From Actinokineospora spheciospongiae (GTDB lineage: Bacteria > Actinomycetota > Actinomycetes > Mycobacteriales > Pseudonocardiaceae), in the NCBI RefSeq assembly GCF_000564855.1, contig NZ_AYXG01000043.1:1-64000 (forward strand): a DNA stretch of 64,000 nucleotides, read 5' to 3'. How positions within the stretch are numbered: the first letter of the stretch is position 1; every line of letters begins with the position of its first letter. The position numbers and the translations under genes were made by a program. The notes under the pieces are model-generated. The model did no database searches. It had not been told where the DNA came from and was given only the letters and a program-made list of their open reading frames with translations. Positions 8,077 to 15,973 of the stretch are shown here, in pieces.

Positions 8077-8979
8077 TCAGAAGGCCCGCTTCTTGTAGGC
8101 CAGCCCCGCCGCGACCGCACCGGCCAGCGCCCCCGCGCCCAGCACCGACGGCACGCCGATCTTCGCCGCCTTGCGCCCGGTCCGGAAGTCGCGGATCTCC
8201 CAGCCGCGCTTGCGGGCGACCTCGCGCAGCCCGCCGTCCGGGTTGACCGCCACAGCGGTCCCCACCACCGACAGCATCGGCACGTCGTTCGAGGAGTCCG
8301 AGTACGCCGTGCACCGGCGCAGGTCCAGCCCCTCGCGGGCGGCCAGCGAGCGCACCGCGTGCGCCTTCGCGGGCCCGTGCAGCATCTCGCCGACCAGCTT
8401 GCCGGTGAACACCCCGTCGGTGCTCTCCGCGACCGTGCCCAGCGCCCCGGTCAGCCCCAGGCGGCGCGCGATGATCGAGGCGAGTTCGACCGGGGTGGCG
8501 GTCACCAGCCACACCCGCTGGCCCGCCTCCAGGTGCATCTGGGCCAGGGCGCGGGTGCCGGGCCAGATCTTGTCCGCCATCAGGTCGTCGAAGATCTCCT
8601 CGCCGAGCGAGATCAGCTCCGCCACCGTGTGGCCCGCGACGAAGGACAGGGCCTGCTCGCGGCTGGTGCGGATGCTCTCCGCGGTCTCCTTGCCGCCGAC
8701 GCGGAACAGGACCTGCTGCATGGCGAACTTGAGCAGGTCGGAGTTGGTGAAGAACTTGCGCGCGGCCAGGCCCCTGGCGAAGTGGAAGATCGAGGCGCCC
8801 ATCATGACGGTGTTGTCCACGTCGAAGAAGGCCGCGGCGGTGAGGTCGGGCGGGGCGCTCGTGCGCGGCGGCTCGTTGGCCTCCATCGCGACCGCGGCGT
8901 CGGCGCTCGCCGCGCCCGCGACCACCGCGATGCGTTCGCGTTCGAGTCCGGGGTCCTGCTCCCCACGCCGCAGGGACAC
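8077..8979 (-). CDS. HAD-IB family phosphatase (SerB1-like)
   Basis: A haloacid-dehalogenase-type phosphatase, 300 residues. Motif I is FFDVDNTV (nucleophile and acid aspartates near residues 52-54), motif II the threonine in VTATP, motif III the lysine of GPAKAHAV, and motif [13 protein letters not shown]. It ends with a hydrophobic segment ([21 protein letters not shown]) and a basic tail, suggesting a membrane anchor. The family is often annotated as phosphoserine phosphatase; the mycobacterial counterpart SerB1 (Rv0505c) sits at the same place. The first 45 residues are poorly conserved. GTG start with GGGAGG seven bases before it. Confidence 0.85.
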   Translation of the reverse strand: MSLRRGEQDPGLERERIAVVAGAASADAAVAMEANEPPRTSAPPDLTAAAFFDVDNTVMMGASIFHFARGLAARKFFTNSDLLKFAMQQVLFRVGGKETAESIRTSREQALSFVAGHTVAELISLGEEIFDDLMADKIWPGTRALAQMHLEAGQRVWLVTATPVELASIIARRLGLTGALGTVAESTDGVFTGKLVGEMLHGPAKAHAVRSLAAREGLDLRRCTAYSDSSNDVPMLSVVGTAVAVNPDGGLREVARKRGWEIRDFRTGRKAAKIGVPSVLGAGALAGAVAAGLAYKKRAF

Positions 8980-9063
8980 CGCGCGCCTCCCGTCCGATTG
9001 GGACTCCGCCGATCAGTGTCGATCAGTCAGCCGACCAGTCGACCACAGCCTAGCGCCGTCCGG

Positions 9064-10344
9064 TCAGCCGATCTCGATACCGGGCAGGCCCAGGATCGGG
9101 GGTACCGCGATCGTGGGCAGGGGGAGCGGGAGCGGCACCTTCAGGGTCGGCGGCGTCGAGGTTCCCGGCCTCGGCGGCGTGGTCGTGGTCGCCTCACCGG
9201 GCGTCGACGGCGGCGGCTGCACGGGTGTCGGGGCGGTCGTGGTGGCCACCGGGTCGCTGCCCGCGCCCGGTGCGGGGGGCAGGCCCGCGGGGCCGTCGGA
9301 ACCGGTGGTCGGGGCGACCTGGCCGGTGCCGGTGGTGGTGCCGGGGGCACCGGCCCCGGGCTGGGTGCCCGCCTGCGACGGCGGCGGCGGCACGGCGCCG
9401 GGGCGCAGCGCGCACACCGTGGTGGCGGGCAGCGGACCCAGCTCGTCGACCGCGCCGGAGGTGATCTCGTGGCAGGGCAGCCGGTCGAGCAGCGCGGCCG
9501 AGCGGGCCTGGACCTCGGTCAGCAGGGTCGAGGTGGTCGACTCGCGGTTGGCCGCGGCCGCGGGCAGCCGGTCGCGCACGGCGGCGAGGCGCGAACCCTG
9601 CTGGGCCGCCCAGCCGCCCAGCGCGTCGAGCCCGCCGCCGTCGCCGGTGGTGACCAGGGCCAGGGTCAGCAACTGCCGGGTGCCCGCGGTGGTGTCGCCC
9701 TCGAAGTCGGAGAACGCGGCCAGGTAGTCCGACACCGGGCCGTCGGCCGGGTCGGGGTGGCGCTGGGTCAGCGTCTCGATCTCGGTGATCCGCGCGGAGG
9801 CGAACTCCAGGTGCTTGAACGCCCGCTCCTCGTCGCCGAAGGTCAGGCCGAGGGACGCGGCCTCGCCGGTGCGCTTGATCCCGTACAGCGGATCACCCGG
9901 GAGGGCGTCGCGGGCGAGCAGCAGGCTCATCCCGCCGAGGGAGAAAACCATCACCAGCACGGCCACCGCCGCCACCGCGAACCGCCCGCGGACCCCGTGG
10001 GTGGTTCTTGGGCCCTCCCCGGGCCGCGTGCTGCCGGTGGTCGCGGTGGCGCGGCGGGAGCGCGGCGCGCGGCCCGCCCGGACCGGTCGCGGGTTGGGCG
10101 TCGGTCGCGGCCGGTCGGCGGGGAACTCGGTCAGCACCCGGTTGAAGATGCGGTCGCGGGCCGCGGGGTCCGGGCCGGTCAGCGGGCCGAGCTGGGCGAA
10201 CAGGCCGAGGACGGCCCGGTCGTCGTCGGTGAAGTCGTCGTCGAGGTCGGCGAGCAGCGCCCCGAGGTCGGCGCGCGACGACTCGGCGCGGCCGTCCGGC
10301 GCACGCCCGTCGCGCGGGCCCGAGGACCCCGATCCGCTCTCCAC
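9064..10344 (-). CDS. DUF5667 membrane protein, probable anti-sigma factor (RsbN-like)
   Basis: A 426-residue protein directly downstream of the BldN-type sigma gene on the same strand. The N-terminal 100 residues are acidic and helical, with a DALLADLDDDF-like stretch fitting an anti-sigma domain; one transmembrane helix follows (about residues 123-145, FAVAAVAVLVMVFSLGGMSLLL), then an extracytoplasmic DUF5667-type domain and a long Pro/Thr/Gly-rich tail. In Streptomyces bldN is adjacent to rsbN, a membrane anti-sigma factor. That role here is inferred from position and topology; the family name is from memory. GTG start. Confidence 0.75.
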   Translation of the reverse strand: MESGSGSSGPRDGRAPDGRAESSRADLGALLADLDDDFTDDDRAVLGLFAQLGPLTGPDPAARDRIFNRVLTEFPADRPRPTPNPRPVRAGRAPRSRRATATTGSTRPGEGPRTTHGVRGRFAVAAVAVLVMVFSLGGMSLLLARDALPGDPLYGIKRTGEAASLGLTFGDEERAFKHLEFASARITEIETLTQRHPDPADGPVSDYLAAFSDFEGDTTAGTRQLLTLALVTTGDGGGLDALGGWAAQQGSRLAAVRDRLPAAAANRESTTSTLLTEVQARSAALLDRLPCHEITSGAVDELGPLPATTVCALRPGAVPPPPSQAGTQPGAGAPGTTTGTGQVAPTTGSDGPAGLPPAPGAGSDPVATTTAPTPVQPPPSTPGEATTTTPPRPGTSTPPTLKVPLPLPLPTIAVPPILGLPGIEIG

Positions 10345-10458
10345 ATCCCGCTCCGATTTCGGCGTTGGCTCTTGATCGGTCTCAACGACCGCGGGTGCCG
10401 GGGGTTACGGCTCCGGCCCGCCGCTCCCCGCGTTGTACACCCGTTCGGCGTACACCGC

Positions 10459-11154
10459 TCACCGGAGCTCCGTCGGCAGCAACTGCGCGAGCCGCCGCAC
10501 CGCCCGGTGCTGCAACGCCTTCACCGCACCCTCGTTGCGGTTCATGATCTCGGCTGTCTCCGCGACGGACAACCCTTGCAGGAATCGCAGCACGATGCAC
10601 TCCCGCTGGTCGTCGCCGAGCTGGTCGACGCACTGCAGCAGCGCGTCGCGGGTCACCCGGGACATGACCTGCTGCTCGGGGCCCGCTTCGTCGCGCTCGG
10701 AGTCGCGGAACTCCGGGGTGGTGACCTCCAGCCGGTAGCGGCTGGACTTGACGTGGTCGAGCACCAGGTTGCGGGCGATCGTGACGAACCACGCACCCAC
10801 GTCGCGGCCCTGGTAGCTGACCGAGGTGATGCGGCGCAGCGCGCGCAGGAACGTCTCGCTGGTGACGTCCTCGGCCAGCTCGCGGTCGCCCACCCGGAAC
10901 AGCACGTAGCGGAACACCACGTCGACGTAGCGGTCGTAGAGCTTGCCGAACGCGACCGTGTCCCCGGCCTGCGCGGCGTGCACCAGCTCCCAGGACGCGC
11001 GGTGCGCCTCCTCGGCCTCCACCGGCTCGGTCCCGGTGGTCCCGTCGGCGGGAACGGTCGCGTCCCCGGCCGGCTCCGGTGCCGGACGGGCGTGCGGCAC
11101 GGCCGCGTCGGCCGTGTTCGTTCGCGTAGGACGGGTCATCGAGCTGCCGCTCAC
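10459..11154 (-). CDS. bldN: ECF RNA polymerase sigma factor, BldN orthologue
   Basis: A 231-residue extracytoplasmic-function sigma factor. Region 2 is AFGKLYDRYVDVVFRYVLFR followed by AEDVTSETFLRALRRI, and region 4 contains ECIVLRFLQGLSVAETAEIM and NEGAVKALQHRAVRRLAQLL. The region 2 and 4 stretches nearly match Streptomyces BldN, the sigma factor for aerial-hypha and chaplin genes. An N-terminal extension of about 55 residues precedes region 2; Streptomyces BldN is made as a pro-protein with a longer extension, so processing is possible. GTG start at 11154; an in-frame ATG at 11139 lies further from the AGGGAG. The gene faces a long upstream region with a possible BldD site. Confidence 0.9.
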   Translation of the reverse strand: MSGSSMTRPTRTNTADAAVPHARPAPEPAGDATVPADGTTGTEPVEAEEAHRASWELVHAAQAGDTVAFGKLYDRYVDVVFRYVLFRVGDRELAEDVTSETFLRALRRITSVSYQGRDVGAWFVTIARNLVLDHVKSSRYRLEVTTPEFRDSERDEAGPEQQVMSRVTRDALLQCVDQLGDDQRECIVLRFLQGLSVAETAEIMNRNEGAVKALQHRAVRRLAQLLPTELR

Positions 11155-11204
11155 TCCCTGGACGGTCCCGTTCGGCTGACCACGCGTTGGGCATCCGGTG
11201 GGGC

Positions 11205-11217
11205 TTACGTGTCGTTA
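11205..11217. promoter_or_regulatory. Candidate BldD-type operator upstream of bldN
   Basis: TTACGTGTCGTTA contains the inverted arms TNAC and GTNA of the Streptomyces BldD consensus, although the inner positions do not fit. It lies 51 bp upstream of the sigma factor start, in an AT-richer stretch between divergent genes. BldD represses bldN in Streptomyces; the match here is suggestive only. Confidence 0.3.
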
Positions 11218-11369
11218 CTTTTTAGTAGTTGATAAGTCTTCAGGTAAAGGATGTGTCATCTGATGTAGTGAACCGTGATGTTGGTGAGCCGCGCCACAGC
11301 GTGGGCATTGCCCGATGCCGTGCAAATGCAGCACCCTATCCGGGTACCTGCGACGAGAGGCCCGCTCCG

Positions 11370-12869
11370 ATGGCAGAGTTGCCCACCGGAACCATCGCTG
11401 ACCTGGTCATGAAGGCCGCCGCGACGGTACCCCGTCATCTCGCCCTGGTCGACGCCCCCAGCGGGGCGTCGCTGACCTGGCGGGCGCTGGACGCGGCGGT
11501 CGACGCCTACGCCCGGGTGCTGACCGAGCACGGTTTGACGCAGGGTGATCGCGTCGTCCTGCTGCTGCCCAATGGGCTCGAATTCTGCGTCGCACTCTTC
11601 GGCGTCATCCGTGCGGGTGGCGTGGCCGTCCCGATCGACACCGAATCCGCCCCGCCCGAGGTGCGGCGGGTCGTGGAGCACTGCGGCGCCGAGCTGGCCC
11701 TGGGACTCGGCGGGGATGCCGCCGCGGCAGCGCTGCCCGCCCCGGTCCTCGACGCGGAGCCGGGGGAGCCGTTCGCGGCCGTCGGCGGCGGCGAGGACCT
11801 GGCGGTGCTCTGCTACACCTCCGGCACCGGCGGGCTGCCGCGCGGGGTGATGCTGTCGCACCGGGCGCTGCTGGCCAACGTCGAGCAGTGCGCCGCGCTG
11901 CGCCCGGCCCCGGTCACCGCCCAGGACCGGGTCCTGCTGGCCCTCCCGCTCTCGCACGCCTACGGCCTGTCCGGCCTGTGGCAGGTCGCCGCCGCCGGGG
12001 CCACCGGGGTGCTGCTCGACCACTTCGCCGTGGCCAGCGCGCTGGCCGCCTGCCAGGAGCGGCGGATCAGCACCGTCGTCGGGGTGCCCGCGATGTACCG
12101 GGCGTTCGTCGGCGCGGGCGCCGAGCGGCTGGGGGAGGCGCTGTCCACGGTCCGGCTGGCCACCTCCGGCGCGGCCCCGCTGGACCCGGGGGTGCTGGCC
12201 GGGTTCCGCCGCGAGACCGGCCTGTCGATCTACGAGGGCTACGGCCTGACCGAGACCGGCCCGGTGCTCACCTCCACCCTGGCCAGCGGGGTCGCCAAGC
12301 CCGGCTCGGTCGGCAAGCCCATCCCCGGCGTGGAACTGCGCCTGGTCGACAGCGACGGCTCGACGATCGAGGTCCCCACCGAGGACGACGAGATCAGCTA
12401 CGGCGAGGAGGAGACCGGCACCGGCCTGGTCGCCGCCCGTGGCCCCAACCTGTTCAGCGGCTACTGGCCCGACGGCGCCCACGGCCCCGACGCGGACGGC
12501 TGGTTCCGCACCGGCGACGTCGGCTACCTCGACCCCGACGGCGACCTGCGCCTCGTCGACCGCGCCAACGACCTGATCATCGTCAACGGCTTCAACGTCT
12601 ACCCGCACGAGGTCGAGCGGGTCGTCGGCGAACTCCCGGAGGTCGCCGAGGCCGCCGCCGTGGGCGTCCCGGACGAGCGGGCGGGCGAGCGGGTCAAGGT
12701 CGTGGTCGTCCTGCGCCCCGGCACGGAACTGACCGAGGACGGCGTCCGCGCCCACTGCGCGGAGAACCTGGCCCGCTTCAAGGTCCCGGCGGCCGTGGAG
12801 TTCGCCGACGCCCTCCCGCACTCGGTCACCGGCAAGATCCGCCGCGCCGGCCTGCGCGGCCCGCGCTGA
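11370..12869 (+). CDS. AMP-dependent acyl-CoA synthetase/ligase
   Basis: An ANL-superfamily adenylating enzyme, 499 residues, that activates a carboxylic acid with ATP and CoA. Motifs: P-loop-like CYTSGTGGLPRGVMLSH (arginine replaces the usual lysine), YEGYGLTETGP, GWFRTGDVGYLDPDG, and the C-terminal catalytic region VNGFNVYPHEVERVV with SVTGKIRR. An unusual acidic insert (about residues 330-350, EDDEISYGEEETG) sits before the hinge. Start ATG 11370 is preferred, with GAGAGG about ten bases upstream; the frame is open further but does not look coding. Substrate unknown. Divergent from bldN. Confidence 0.88.
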   Translation: MAELPTGTIADLVMKAAATVPRHLALVDAPSGASLTWRALDAAVDAYARVLTEHGLTQGDRVVLLLPNGLEFCVALFGVIRAGGVAVPIDTESAPPEVRRVVEHCGAELALGLGGDAAAAALPAPVLDAEPGEPFAAVGGGEDLAVLCYTSGTGGLPRGVMLSHRALLANVEQCAALRPAPVTAQDRVLLALPLSHAYGLSGLWQVAAAGATGVLLDHFAVASALAACQERRISTVVGVPAMYRAFVGAGAERLGEALSTVRLATSGAAPLDPGVLAGFRRETGLSIYEGYGLTETGPVLTSTLASGVAKPGSVGKPIPGVELRLVDSDGSTIEVPTEDDEISYGEEETGTGLVAARGPNLFSGYWPDGAHGPDADGWFRTGDVGYLDPDGDLRLVDRANDLIIVNGFNVYPHEVERVVGELPEVAEAAAVGVPDERAGERVKVVVVLRPGTELTEDGVRAHCAENLARFKVPAAVEFADALPHSVTGKIRRAGLRGPR

Positions 12870-12878
12870 CCCCGCCGG

Positions 12879-12884
12879 TAGCGT
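12879..12884 (+). promoter_or_regulatory. -10 box of a leaderless promoter before the glutaredoxin gene
   Basis: TAGCGT ends seven bases before the ATG at 12892, with no ribosome binding site between them. This places the transcription start at or next to the start codon. Confidence 0.45.
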
Positions 12885-12891
12885 GGCGGCC

Positions 12892-13128
12892 ATGAGCACC
12901 AGGGTGACGGTGGTGACCAGGCAGGGCTGCCACGCCTGCGAGGTCGCCGAGGCCGACGTCGCGCGCATCTGCGCCGACCTCGGCATCGGCTGGGACACCA
13001 CCGACGTCGACACCGACCCGGAACTCCGGGCCGAGTTCGGCGACCGGGTCCCGGTGATCCTGGTCGACGGGGACGAGCACGGGTACTGGAAGGTCGAGGA
13101 ACCCCGCCTGCGCGCGGCACTCGCCTGA
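12892..13128 (+). CDS. Glutaredoxin-like thioredoxin-fold protein
   Basis: A 78-residue single-domain thioredoxin-fold protein: VTVVTRQGCHACEVAEADV has the redox C-x-x-C (CHAC) after strand 1, and RVPVILVDGDEHGYWKV has the cis-proline loop. It probably reduces disulfides with mycothiol or thioredoxin-like partners. It corresponds in position to M. tuberculosis Rv0508, just upstream of the hem genes. ATG 12892 is preferred over GTG 12883 because of the leaderless promoter spacing. Confidence 0.88.
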   Translation: MSTRVTVVTRQGCHACEVAEADVARICADLGIGWDTTDVDTDPELRAEFGDRVPVILVDGDEHGYWKVEEPRLRAALA

Positions 13129-13152
13129 CGCCGCGCGGACCGGGGTTGAGCA

Positions 13153-13176
13153 GCCACCACCCGATCGGGTGGTGGC
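13153..13176. repeat. 24-bp perfect palindrome between glutaredoxin and molybdoenzyme genes
   Basis: GCCACCACCCGA (13153-13164) is followed with no gap by its exact reverse complement (13165-13176). With no loop, a hairpin would need to open at the centre, and no T run follows. It could be a terminator of the glutaredoxin gene or a dimeric operator 33 bp before the molybdoenzyme start. Confidence 0.6.
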
Positions 13177-13209
13177 AATCCGCGGGTCCACCGGGATCGA
13201 ATACCGCAC

Positions 13210-14784
13210 GTGGACACCATGGAGCGCGACGCAGTGGCCGAGGCACAGCCCGCCGACAAGCTGCCGGTGCCGATCGCGGCGCTGATCGGCGTGCTCGCGG
13301 TGGCCGCCGCCCTGGCCGCGGGGCACTTCGTGGCCGGGTTCGTGGGGCCGACCGCCTCCCCGTTCCTGGCCGTCGGCAACAGCGCGATCGACCTGACGCC
13401 CGAGTCGCTCAAGTCGTTCGCCATCCGCAACTTCGGGTCCAACGACAAGGTCGTGCTGCTCTCCGGCATGGCCGTGACCATGCTGCTGGTGGCCGTCGTC
13501 GCGGGCCTGCTGTCGCGCCGCAAGCCGCTGCCCGGCCTGGTCATCGCGGGCGCCCTGGGCCTGGTCGCCATCGCCGCCGTGCTCAACCGCCCCGACGGCG
13601 GGCAGCTCGCGGTGCTCGCCCCGATCGCCAGCCTCGCCGCCGCCATCGGCGTCTTCCGCTGGCTGCACCTGGTGGCCACCAGCCGCTTCACCGCCGAATC
13701 CGCGCACGACCAGGGCCTGTCGCGGCGCAGGTTCCTCTACTCCTCCGCCGGTGTCGCGGTCGGCGCGGGCGTGCTCGGCGGGGTGGGCCAGTTCCTGTCG
13801 GGCCGCGTCGACGTCGAGGGTTCGCGGGCGGGTGTCGGCTCGCTCAGGCCGAAGGTGCCCGCCCCCGCGATCCCCAACACGGCCGACTTCTCCGCCATCG
13901 GCTCGTCGAAGTTCATCACCAGCAACGAGAAGTTCTACCGCGTCGACACCGCCCTCACCGTGCCCCGCCTGCGCGCCGAGGACTGGAAGCTGCGCGTGCA
14001 CGGCCTGGTCGACAACGAGCGCACCTTCGACTTCGGCGACATCCGCGACCGCGACCTGGTCGAGAAGACCATCACCATGACCTGCGTGTCCAACGAGGTC
14101 GGCGGCCCGTACGTCTCCACCGCGAACTTCATCGGCGTCCCGGTGCGCGACCTGCTGCTGGAGGCGGGCGTGCCGAACCGCTCCGCCTGGGTCTTCTCCA
14201 CCAGCGTGGACGGGTGGACCACCGCCACCCCCGTGGCCGACCTGCTCGACGAGGAGCGCGGCGCCCTGCTGGCCATCGGCATGAACGGCGAGGCGCTGCC
14301 GCTGGAGCACGGCTTCCCGGCCCGCCTGGTCGTCCCCGGCCTCTACGGCTACGCCTCGGCCACCAAGTGGGTCGTCGACCTGGAGCTGATCACCGAGGGC
14401 GCCAAGAAGTTCTACTGGGAGGAGCGCGGCTGGGCGACCAGGGGCCCGATCAAGACCCAGTCCCGCATCGACTTCCCGGTCGGCTTCGGCAACGTCCCGG
14501 CGGGCAAGGTCCAGGTGGCCGGGGTTGCCTGGGCGCAGACCGTGGGCATCGACAAGGTCGAGGTCCGCATGGACGGCGGCCCCTGGCAGGCCGCGGAGCT
14601 GGCCACCGAGGTCAACGACCGCACCTGGCGGCAGTGGCGCACCGAGTTCGACCTGGGCAGCGGCAGCCACCGGGTGGAGGTCCGCGCCACCGACCGCAAC
14701 GGCAACACCCAGACCCCCGACCGCGTCCCCCCGATCCCCGACGGCGCGACCGGCTGGCACCTCATCCAATTCTCCGTGGACTGA
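13210..14784 (+). CDS. Membrane-anchored sulfite-oxidase-type molybdopterin oxidoreductase
   Basis: A 524-residue protein. The N-terminal part has several transmembrane helices (about residues 20-45, 78-100, 107-125, 130-150), then an internal twin-arginine-like SRRRFLYSSAGVAVGAG before residue 200. The rest is a sulfite-oxidase-family domain: TMTCVSNEVGGPYVSTANF carries the conserved molybdenum-ligand cysteine, and the C-terminal part fits the Mo-co dimerisation domain (VAGVAWAQTVGIDKVEVRMD). Catalysis therefore probably takes place outside the membrane. Substrate unknown. GTG 13210 or ATG 13219 could be the start; neither has a clear ribosome binding site. Confidence 0.85.
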   Translation: MDTMERDAVAEAQPADKLPVPIAALIGVLAVAAALAAGHFVAGFVGPTASPFLAVGNSAIDLTPESLKSFAIRNFGSNDKVVLLSGMAVTMLLVAVVAGLLSRRKPLPGLVIAGALGLVAIAAVLNRPDGGQLAVLAPIASLAAAIGVFRWLHLVATSRFTAESAHDQGLSRRRFLYSSAGVAVGAGVLGGVGQFLSGRVDVEGSRAGVGSLRPKVPAPAIPNTADFSAIGSSKFITSNEKFYRVDTALTVPRLRAEDWKLRVHGLVDNERTFDFGDIRDRDLVEKTITMTCVSNEVGGPYVSTANFIGVPVRDLLLEAGVPNRSAWVFSTSVDGWTTATPVADLLDEERGALLAIGMNGEALPLEHGFPARLVVPGLYGYASATKWVVDLELITEGAKKFYWEERGWATRGPIKTQSRIDFPVGFGNVPAGKVQVAGVAWAQTVGIDKVEVRMDGGPWQAAELATEVNDRTWRQWRTEFDLGSGSHRVEVRATDRNGNTQTPDRVPPIPDGATGWHLIQFSVD

Positions 14785-14796
14785 TCCCCGACCCGG

Positions 14797-14824
14797 GCGC
14801 CGCCGCAGACCACTGCGGCGGCGC
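14797..14824 (+). terminator. Terminator after the molybdoenzyme gene
   Basis: A perfect 12-bp stem (GCGCCGCCGCAG with CTGCGGCGGCGC) around the loop ACCA, beginning 13 bases after the stop codon and followed by TCGTCCTTCC. Confidence 0.8.
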
Positions 14825-14890
14825 TCGTCCTTCCGGTGCCGGTGTCACCCGACACACCACCCGCGTTCGCACAGATGTTCGACTGTGGGC

Positions 14891-14982
14891 TATACTCGTG
14901 GGCATCCGGGATTGGTCGGCGGGGAAGGTCGACCAAGGTCGGGTGCCTGGCGGTCGGCGAGCCCACGCGGCTCGCCGACCGC
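14891..14982 (+). other. Orphan promoter-like box and strong hairpin, possible small RNA
   Basis: TATACT at 14891-14896 is one of the best -10 hexamers in the window. No gene follows closely, but a 14-bp perfect stem (14950-14963 with 14969-14982, loop CACGC) begins about 50 bases after the expected start of transcription. Together these could make a short RNA of about 85-90 nt, or a leader of the rex transcript. No plausible peptide is encoded. No -35 box with good spacing was found. Confidence 0.3.
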
Positions 14983-15110
14983 TGGCCCGTTCGCACCCGC
15001 CCCGGTCTCTCCGGGCACCCGCCGCGCACCGCCCGTCAGCGCGGCCCTGGGCCATCCGGGTACACCTCGATGCGGTGGTGTGGCGTGCGTCAAGCCCCTG
15101 GCCACTGACT

Positions 15111-15128
15111 TTGTGCACGCGTTCACAA
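15111..15128. promoter_or_regulatory. Rex operator in front of rex-hemACD
   Basis: TTGTGCACGCGTTCACAA matches the Rex consensus TTGTGAA-N4-TTCACAA at 13 of 14 defined positions. It overlaps the likely -35 region of the rex promoter. Rex autoregulation through such a site is established in Streptomyces coelicolor: Rex dissociates when the NADH/NAD+ ratio rises. Confidence 0.88.
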
Positions 15129-15138
15129 GCGGTACCGT
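15111..15138 (+). promoter_or_regulatory. Promoter of the rex-hemACD operon
   Basis: TTGTGC (15111-15116) and TACCGT (15133-15138) are separated by 16 bp. The -35 hexamer lies inside the Rex operator, so bound Rex would block RNA polymerase. The transcript leader would be about 35 nt and carries GAGGAG (15166-15171) before the rex GTG. Confidence 0.5.
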
Positions 15139-15178
15139 GTTCTCATCCCGGAGACATTTCCTGTCGAGGAGTACCAGC

Positions 15179-15973
15179 GTGGCGGCACAGCGAGGCCAGC
15201 GGAACGGTGTCGGCGGCGACACCCCACCCGCCCCCACCGCCGCGGAGGTCACGACCCCGATCCCCAGGGTGGCCGAGGTGCCCGCGGCGCGGGAGCGCGC
15301 CCGGGCGATCCCCGAGGCCGCGGTGGCCCGGCTGGCCGTCTACCTGCGGGTCCTGTCCGCCATGCAGGAGCAGGGCGCGGGAACGGTCTCCAGCGAGGAA
15401 CTCGCGACCGCGGCGGGGGTCAACTCGGCCAAGCTCCGCAAGGACCTGTCCTACATCGGCTCGTACGGCACCCGCGGGGTCGGCTACGAGGTGGCGGTGC
15501 TCATCGAGGAGATCGAGCGCATCCTCGGCCTGACCCGCAAGCACAGCGTCGCCGTGGTCGGGATCGGTAATCTCGGTCACGCCCTGGCCAACTACGGCGG
15601 CTTCCCCGGGCGCGGCTTCCCGGTCTCCGCGCTGTTCGACGTGGACCCCGACCTGGTCGGGGTGCCGGTCGGGGGCCTGCCGGTCGACCACATCGACGAC
15701 ATCTCCCGCGTGTGCGCCGAGCGCGAGGTCTCCATCGGGGTCATCGCCACGCCGCCGCCCGCCGCCCAGACGGTCTGCGACCGTTTGGTCGAGGCGGGAG
15801 TTCAGTGCATCCTGAACTTCGCGCCCGTCGTGCTGCAGGTGCCCGACCACGTCGAGGTGCGCAAGGTCGACCTGGCGGTCGAGCTGCAGGTGCTGTCGTT
15901 CCACGTGGCGCGGCGAGCCGACGACGCGGCCGCCACGAACGGGCAACAGGTCAACGGGATGGTGGTGTCATGA
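15179..15973 (+). CDS. rex: Redox-sensing transcriptional repressor Rex
   Basis: A 264-residue Rex protein. After a 35-residue disordered leader, the winged-helix domain ([11 protein letters not shown], then [20 protein letters not shown] and GVGYEVAVL) is followed by a Rossmann domain that senses NADH/NAD+ ([16 protein letters not shown], then [12 protein letters not shown]), and a C-terminal helix for domain swapping. It represses respiratory genes under oxidised conditions and is itself under a Rex box. GTG 15179 is chosen because GAGGAG lies seven bases upstream. The stop overlaps the hemA start (ATGA), so the two are translationally coupled. Confidence 0.96.
   Translation: MAAQRGQRNGVGGDTPPAPTAAEVTTPIPRVAEVPAARERARAIPEAAVARLAVYLRVLSAMQEQGAGTVSSEELATAAGVNSAKLRKDLSYIGSYGTRGVGYEVAVLIEEIERILGLTRKHSVAVVGIGNLGHALANYGGFPGRGFPVSALFDVDPDLVGVPVGGLPVDHIDDISRVCAEREVSIGVIATPPPAAQTVCDRLVEAGVQCILNFAPVVLQVPDHVEVRKVDLAVELQVLSFHVARRADDAAATNGQQVNGMVVS

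Noticed and set aside
8011-11232. 1073-codon plus-strand frame opposite the HAD, DUF5667 and sigma factor genes
   Set aside because: Antisense shadow caused by high GC content at third positions; the three minus-strand proteins have recognisable domains, this one has none.
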